Under the pieces are notes generated by a model. The model saw only the letters and a program-made list of their open reading frames with translations. It did not search any database and had not been told where the DNA came from. Below are positions 42,245 to 46,556 of a DNA stretch of 46,556 bases, one piece after another (within the stretch, counting starts at the first letter, position 1; each line of letters starts with the position of its first letter). The stretch lies in contig CALBSE010000028.1 of assembly GCA_937927725.1 (NCBI GenBank), positions 1-46,556 on the forward strand, given 5' to 3'. This DNA is from an uncultured Actinomycetes bacterium (lineage in GTDB: Bacteria; Actinomycetota; Acidimicrobiia; Acidimicrobiales; Acidimicrobilacustridaceae). Both the position numbers and the translations under genes were made by a program.

Positions 42245-43186
42245 ATGACTGACATGACCTATCGACACCTTGGCGACAGCGGCCTCATGGTCTCGACCGT
42301 TGGCCTGGGTTGCAACAACTTCGGTATGCGCATCGATGCTGCGGCGACCGAACGAGTCGTCGGCGCTGCCCTTGATCACGGCATCACCATGTTTGACACT
42401 TCCGATTCCTATGGCGATTCCGAGATCTTTCTCGGCAAAGCGCTCGGATCTCGACGCGATGACATCGTTCTCGCGACAAAGTTCGGGAGCGACCTTCGCG
42501 GAGCGAACGGACCCGATTGGGGTGCCCGCGGTTCGCGCCGGTACATCCGTAAAGCCGTCGAGCGATCACTCTCGCGCCTCGGAACCGATTACATCGATCT
42601 CTACCAACTCCATATGCCAGATCCGGCAACTCCTATTGAAGAGACTCTCAGCGCTCTCAGCGACCTCGTCCACGAAGGCAAAGTTCGCTACATCGGAAAT
42701 TCGAATTTTGCTGGATGGCAAATTGCTGATGCGGACTGGATCGCACGAACCACTGGATCGGTTCGATTCGTAAGCGCTCAGAACCACTACAACCTCATCG
42801 AACGCGGCGCGGAAACCGATGTCCTTCCAGCCTGCGAACGTTTCGGTCTCGGTCAACTCCCCTACTTCCCACTGGCCAGTGGCCTGCTGACGGGCAAGTA
42901 CCAGCGCGGCGTGGCGGCCCCCGCCGACGGACGCATTGCGGCGTGGCATATGGATGCAATGCTCTCCGACGCAAACTTCGACAAAGTTGATGCCCTGGTG
43001 TCATTCGCCGCCGAGCGAGACCTCTCACTTCTTCAGGTGGCGCTCGGCGGACTCGCGTCACGCCCAGCTATTGCCTCGGTCATCGCTGGAGCAACATCGC
43101 CCGAACAAATCGCTGCCAACGTCGAGGCCGGATTGTGGTCGCCTTCGCCAGATGATCGTGCCGCACTTCAGGCTGCACTCAGGTAA
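42245..43186 (+). CDS. Aldo/keto reductase
   Basis: 313 residues, AKR TIM barrel using NADPH to reduce a carbonyl. Catalytic tetrad visible: Asp51, Tyr56 (FDTSDSYGDSE), Lys79 (LATKFG) and His123 (YQLHMPD). The C-terminal cofactor segment is SVIAGATSPEQIAANVEA. GGAG lies about 5 nt before the ATG. Sits 12 nt behind the LLM gene and ends 1 nt from the stop of the convergent VOC gene, so no terminator fits between them. The AKR type (YghZ/AKR11-12 style) acts on aldehydes and ketones broadly. Confidence 0.93.
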   Translation: MTDMTYRHLGDSGLMVSTVGLGCNNFGMRIDAAATERVVGAALDHGITMFDTSDSYGDSEIFLGKALGSRRDDIVLATKFGSDLRGANGPDWGARGSRRYIRKAVERSLSRLGTDYIDLYQLHMPDPATPIEETLSALSDLVHEGKVRYIGNSNFAGWQIADADWIARTTGSVRFVSAQNHYNLIERGAETDVLPACERFGLGQLPYFPLASGLLTGKYQRGVAAPADGRIAAWHMDAMLSDANFDKVDALVSFAAERDLSLLQVALGGLASRPAIASVIAGATSPEQIAANVEAGLWSPSPDDRAALQAALR

Positions 43187-43187
43187 T

Positions 43188-43592
43188 TCAGACTGGCAGA
43201 GGTCCCACATCGGTCAGTTCGACGACGTTGCCACTCGGATCAATGACGAATGCGGCGCGAACTCGAGTGCCAAAGTCGATCCGTTCTGATGGTGCAGACA
43301 GAAACGACACTCCGGCATAAGTGAGTTCGCTCATGACTTCGTCCCAGTGATTCCCATTGATATGCAAAGCGAAGTGCGGAAACCCCGGTCCAGGAACGGG
43401 CATTGACTCGTTTTCGATGAAGTGCAGTTGTAGATCTCCAGCTCGAAGCCACATACCCGGGACTCCAAAATCAGGCCGAGGCAATTCCGTCAGACCCAGA
43501 ACCCCGATGTAGAAATCACGAGCCTCGTCCAGGTTCGTGCAAACAATCGCCACGTGAGAGAAACCAGCGATGGGCGGTCGTTTGGCGCTCAA
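43188..43592 (-). CDS. VOC-family (glyoxalase/dioxygenase-fold) protein
   Basis: 134 residues, one VOC domain of paired beta-alpha-beta-beta-beta units. Metal-ligand candidates: His13 (FSHVAIVC), a Glu/His in the DLQLHFIEN strand, His in PHFALHINGNHW and the final Glu in GNVVELTD. TTG start at 43592 overlaps the CoA-transferase stop (TTGA); no better start lies downstream. Possible roles are isomerase/epimerase, lyase or extradiol-type dioxygenase. Operon position behind the CoA-transferase suggests action on a CoA ester, for example epimerisation as in methylmalonyl-CoA epimerase, but this is inference. Confidence 0.83.
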   Translation of the reverse strand: MSAKRPPIAGFSHVAIVCTNLDEARDFYIGVLGLTELPRPDFGVPGMWLRAGDLQLHFIENESMPVPGPGFPHFALHINGNHWDEVMSELTYAGVSFLSAPSERIDFGTRVRAAFVIDPSGNVVELTDVGPLPV

Positions 43593-44776
43593 AACACAAC
43601 CCTGTCGGATCGAAGTTGTTCAACGTCGCTTGCGCGTCCGAGTTCGGCCAGAATTTCGTCAGTGTGCTCTCCAAGCATTGGAGAAACGGTCTGCAACGTT
43701 GCTGGCGTTCCTAGGAAGCGAGCAGGGTGTCGGGGCTGACGAACTCGCCCAGCCACAGGGTGATCAAACTCTTCGAACATTCCAATGGCTTTGGCATGTG
43801 GGTCATCAGGGAGATCTTTGGGTTCAACCACCAACGCGAACGGAACCTTCAAAGCTTCCATTCGCTGCGAGATCTGCTCACAAGTAAACGAACCAGCAGC
43901 AAGATGACATTTCGTCATGATCTCGCCGCTCAACTCGGGATGTTTTCGGCGCTCGCCGATGGTTGCGACTCGGGGATCGTCATGGCCATCGACGCCGAGG
44001 GCGTCGCACATTCCGTGAAAGTCGGCGTCGGAAGTTGGTGTAGCGATACCAAACCCATCGATGAATCGAAACGGCTTCGATCCTTGTACAAAACTCGAAT
44101 TCATCGAACCGTCGGAATCCATCATCATCTCGTTGCCCGCAGCATCGGCCCAAAGGAACGACACAACGGAATCCGCCATCGAGAGTTCGACGTGCTGACC
44201 GCCCATACCCCGCTCACGAGCAAAGAGCGCCGCGGTAATTGCTTGCACGGCATACATGGCCGTGATCTTGTCGGCGGCGGTTTGTCGAAGGAACACTGGC
44301 GTTCCGTCGTCTGGGTCCGATTGATTGGTTCCGAGACCGGCGTAGGCCTGTATCACGGTGTCGTAGGCACCACGCTGCGCATAGGGACCGGTCTGGCCAA
44401 AACCCGACAACGAGATGTAGACGAGATCATCTCGGCCTTTCGACAAGTCATCCCAGCCAATCCCAAGACGTTCCGCAACTCCGGGACGCATATTTTGAAT
44501 GACAACGTCACTTCGTGCTGCGAGCTCTCGCACAATAGCGAGACCCTCCGCCGTCGCCATATCAAGTGCGATTGATCGCTTTCCGCGGTTACAGGATTGA
44601 AAGAGAGCGGAGACTCCGTTGACGGCGACCCCGACCCAACGAGCGAGGTCCCCAAGCCCGGGGCGCTCGACTTTGATGACGTCAGCGCCCTGGTCGGCGA
44701 GCAACGCCGCCGGGTAGGGCCCCGTCAGCGCTGTCGAGATATCAAGAATTCGAATTCCTTCTAACGCTCCAGCCAT
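43589..44776 (-). CDS. CaiB/BaiF (class III) CoA-transferase
   Basis: 395-residue family III CoA-transferase that moves CoA between acids by a ping-pong-free mechanism through an Asp-acyl anhydride. Catalytic Asp139 is in QRGAYDTVIQA. Other landmarks: opening LEGIRILDISTALTGPYPAALLADQGADVIKVERPGLGD is the standard N-terminus (given here by its position, residues 5-43), NRGKRSIALD and VIQNMRPGVAERLG. Alpha-methylacyl-CoA racemases share this fold. Close relatives in bile-acid and terpenoid degradation make it fit the surrounding pathway. Preceded by GGGGGGAA before ATG 44776; follows the DrrB-like gene after 21 nt and overlaps the VOC gene. Confidence 0.92.
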   Translation of the reverse strand: MAGALEGIRILDISTALTGPYPAALLADQGADVIKVERPGLGDLARWVGVAVNGVSALFQSCNRGKRSIALDMATAEGLAIVRELAARSDVVIQNMRPGVAERLGIGWDDLSKGRDDLVYISLSGFGQTGPYAQRGAYDTVIQAYAGLGTNQSDPDDGTPVFLRQTAADKITAMYAVQAITAALFARERGMGGQHVELSMADSVVSFLWADAAGNEMMMDSDGSMNSSFVQGSKPFRFIDGFGIATPTSDADFHGMCDALGVDGHDDPRVATIGERRKHPELSGEIMTKCHLAAGSFTCEQISQRMEALKVPFALVVEPKDLPDDPHAKAIGMFEEFDHPVAGRVRQPRHPARFLGTPATLQTVSPMLGEHTDEILAELGRASDVEQLRSDRVVF

Positions 44777-44797
44777 GGTTCCCCCCGGAAGTAGTGG

Positions 44798-45616
44798 TCA
44801 GCCGACTCGACGGTATCGCCAGACCGAGAGCGGAATGAAGATCGCCATGAAGATGAATGACCAAATAATCGCAAGCATCACCCAGTGACCGGTGTTGGCA
44901 CCGGGGCCACCCTGCATCAGCCCACGAGTGGCATTGACCATGATGCTGACCGGTTGGTGTTCGGCAAACCAGCGCAACCACGGCGGCATCGACGAAGCAG
45001 GCACGAAAGCCGTCGATGCGAACGTGAGCGGAAACAGAATCGGGAACGCCATGAGCTGTGCGGTTTCACTATTCGATGCCGAGAGCCCGATGTAGGCAAA
45101 CACCCACGAGAACGCGAAGGCAAAGAAAATCAAGAGAGCGAACGCCACAAGATAAAGCCCGAACGATGTGCCAATCCTGAACCCAACCAGGAAGCCAACG
45201 ATCGTGATCAGGATGACGACGAAAACGTTGCGCACAGAGTCAGCAAGGGTTCGACCGAAAAGCACTGCGGAACGAGCCATTGGAAGTGAACGGAATCGCT
45301 CAATAAGACCTTTGTGGAGATCCTCAGCCAAACCGACGCTTGTGCTCACGGAACCAAAAAGAACGGTCTGCACGAAGATGCCTGCCATCAAGAAGTTGAC
45401 GTAGCTCATTCCAGGTGTGGCGATTGCGCCGCCGAAGACATAACGGAAGAGCAACACAAACATGATTGGCTGAACGCTCGAGAAGAAGAGCTGATCAGGG
45501 ATGCGCAGATACGCGACAAGGTTTCGTTCGGTCACTACGAGACTGTCGCCAATTGAGCGACGAAGCTTCGACCGCTTCATCGGCACTGCAGCCTGCGGTA
45601 GCACGGTTGCGCTCAT
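44798..45616 (-). CDS. ABC-2 type export permease (DrrB-like)
   Basis: 272-residue integral membrane permease of the ABC-2/DrrB family with about 6 helices: LVAYLRIPDQLFFSSVQPIMFVLLFRYVFGGA opens the membrane part (residues 33-64), and the family signature FVPASSMPPWLRWFAEHQPVS stands in the late loop. ATG at 45616 overlaps the ATPase stop by 3 nt. With the ATPase it forms a drug or lipid exporter; in a catabolic operon it may remove a toxic substrate or intermediate. Exported compound is unknown. Confidence 0.92.
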   Translation of the reverse strand: MSATVLPQAAVPMKRSKLRRSIGDSLVVTERNLVAYLRIPDQLFFSSVQPIMFVLLFRYVFGGAIATPGMSYVNFLMAGIFVQTVLFGSVSTSVGLAEDLHKGLIERFRSLPMARSAVLFGRTLADSVRNVFVVILITIVGFLVGFRIGTSFGLYLVAFALLIFFAFAFSWVFAYIGLSASNSETAQLMAFPILFPLTFASTAFVPASSMPPWLRWFAEHQPVSIMVNATRGLMQGGPGANTGHWVMLAIIWSFIFMAIFIPLSVWRYRRVG

Positions 45617-46556
45617 GCTTCTGCCTCTTCGAGTTCTGCTCGGCGACCAGTAAGGCTCAGGAAGACGTCATCGAGACTTGGCTCCCGAAGCGTCATTGTT
45701 GTCGGAGCAATACCCGCCTCATCAAGCGTGCGTAACGCGATCATGACCTGTGAAGGGCCGGCATCAATTGGAAGCTCCACCATCGTGCCGTCGAGTACCG
45801 GCGGCGCCGGCCAGGAAGCTTTGAAGAAGTTGATCGCCGAAGCGGCTGTTGTTGTATCGGCAAAGCCGAGGTCGAGAACGGTTTCACCGAGAGTCGACTT
45901 GAGTTTCGAAGGCGTTCCTTCAGCAATCACAGCACCGCGGTCGACGACCACGATGTTGTCAGCGAGACGGTCTGCCTCTTCGAGGTACTGCGTTGTGAGA
46001 AGAACTGTTGTCCCGTTCTCCACGAGATCTTCGACGACCTGCCACACCGCTGTTCGACTGTTTGGATCCAGACCAGTCGTTGGCTCATCAAGAAACAGAA
46101 CAGGTGGGCGAACAACGAGCGCTGCAGCAATGTCAAGGCGACGACGCATCCCGCCCGAATAGGTCTTCGAAGGGCGATTCGCAGCCTCGGTGAGATTGAA
46201 ATGTTCGAGCAGTTCGTCGGCAACGCGAGAAGCGTCTTTCCGTGACAGTTGGAAGAGTTGCCCCACCATGCGCAGATTCTCACGACCGGTGAGGTTTTCA
46301 TCGACCGCTGCGTACTGTCCTGCGAGGCCGATACTGGCGCGCACCTTGTTGGCATCTTTCACGACGTCGAGTCCATTCACTCGAGCCCAGCCAGAATCAG
46401 GGATGAGCGTTGTCGTCAGAACTCGCACCGTGGTGGTCTTCCCGGCACCATTGGGCCCGAGAAGTCCAAGCACCGTTCCCTTCTCAACAGCGAAACCGAC
46501 ACCATTTAAGGCTCGTACATCGCCACCGAAGGTTTTTGTGAGGCCCTCGGCCTCGA
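45613..46556 (-). CDS. ABC exporter ATPase (DrrA-like), 5' end cut
   Basis: Frame stays open to the right edge; the first readable residues are EAEGLTKTFGGDVRALNGV, so only a few N-terminal residues are missing and the GTG at 46473 is internal. Seen: Walker A GPNGAGKTTT, a Q-loop in GLAGQYAAVDENLTG, signature YSGGMRRRLDIA, Walker B VLFLDEPTTGLDP, and the C-terminal DrrA-type extension ending LREPSLDDVFLSLTGR. This extension and the single ABC domain mark the daunorubicin-resistance (DrrA) ATPase family. Partner permease follows with overlapping stop and start. Confidence 0.95.
   Translation of the reverse strand, partial: EAEGLTKTFGGDVRALNGVGFAVEKGTVLGLLGPNGAGKTTTVRVLTTTLIPDSGWARVNGLDVVKDANKVRASIGLAGQYAAVDENLTGRENLRMVGQLFQLSRKDASRVADELLEHFNLTEAANRPSKTYSGGMRRRLDIAAALVVRPPVLFLDEPTTGLDPNSRTAVWQVVEDLVENGTTVLLTTQYLEEADRLADNIVVVDRGAVIAEGTPSKLKSTLGETVLDLGFADTTTAASAINFFKASWPAPPVLDGTMVELPIDAGPSQVMIALRTLDEAGIAPTTMTLREPSLDDVFLSLTGRRAELEEAEA

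Noticed and set aside
43727..44575. 282-codon plus-strand open frame
   Set aside because: Antisense to the CaiB/BaiF gene, whose catalytic Asp and family motifs are intact; codon-structure shadow.
1..46556. Mobile element, CRISPR or defence system
   Set aside because: No transposase, integrase, repeat array, restriction, nuclease-helicase or toxin-antitoxin signature was seen on either strand.

Overview
The window reads as chromosomal DNA of a moderately GC-rich Actinomycetota, most likely class Acidimicrobiia. This placement is inferred from gene content (LCP protein, RipA-like NlpC/P60 protein, GT87 glycosyltransferase, LLM/F420-type oxidoreductase, DUF2252, class I fumarase, CYP125-like P450), from a GPGWWQASDGKWYPPE-headed membrane protein, and from many start codons that sit 6-8 nt behind a TAnnnT -10 box without a Shine-Dalgarno sequence. 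No tRNA, rRNA, insertion sequence, CRISPR array or prophage was seen. Genes are tightly packed and no gene-free stretch exceeds 300 bp; the longest gap is about 205 bp, between gltB and apeB.

Layout, left to right. 1-3831 (+): an operon-like run of an N-terminally cut FAD oxidoreductase, a GT4 glycosyltransferase, an alpha/beta hydrolase and a deoxynucleotidase-like HAD protein. 3981-4694 (+): a small membrane protein. A strong two-way hairpin then separates it from gltBD (-, 4768-10806), the two glutamate synthase subunits. 11012-13572 (+): M18 aminopeptidase, J-domain protein and an orphan protein. 13590-17508: LCP cell-wall ligase (-), FAD amine oxidase-like protein (+), DUF2252 (-). 17572-22902: a phosphoribosyltransferase (+) converging on a BMP-type nucleoside ABC importer (-), which together suggest purine or nucleoside uptake and salvage. 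23077-28906: GT87 mannosyltransferase-like protein, flavodoxin, DUF4239 membrane protein, class I fumarase and a secreted NlpC/P60 protein.

28914-45616 is accessory-looking and catabolic. It holds an acyl-CoA ligase, a Zn alcohol dehydrogenase, a MarR regulator, a TIM-barrel amidohydrolase, a DUF35 protein with a thiolase-fold partner, a second alpha/beta hydrolase, a cupin of the dihydroxyacetophenone dioxygenase type, two tandem D-aminoacylase-like amidohydrolases, a cytochrome P450, an LLM oxidoreductase, an aldo/keto reductase, a VOC protein and a CaiB/BaiF CoA-transferase. These are the parts of a CoA-linked pathway that would oxidise, activate and cleave a sterol-like or aromatic/terpenoid substrate; the substrate cannot be read from sequence. 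A DrrAB-type exporter (cut at the right edge) heads the last operon.

Most notable observations: (1) a 13-bp perfect hairpin followed by T4, lying inside the first codons of the nucleoside-importer ATPase and just after the binding-protein gene, a likely built-in attenuator; (2) both D-aminoacylase paralogues lack the two histidines that hold the tight zinc in characterised enzymes; (3) the transglycosylase-like domain of the NlpC/P60 protein has Met where the catalytic Glu belongs; (4) the thiolase partner of DUF35 lacks the nucleophilic Cys, fitting a retro-aldolase; (5) at least seven genes show leaderless-type promoters.
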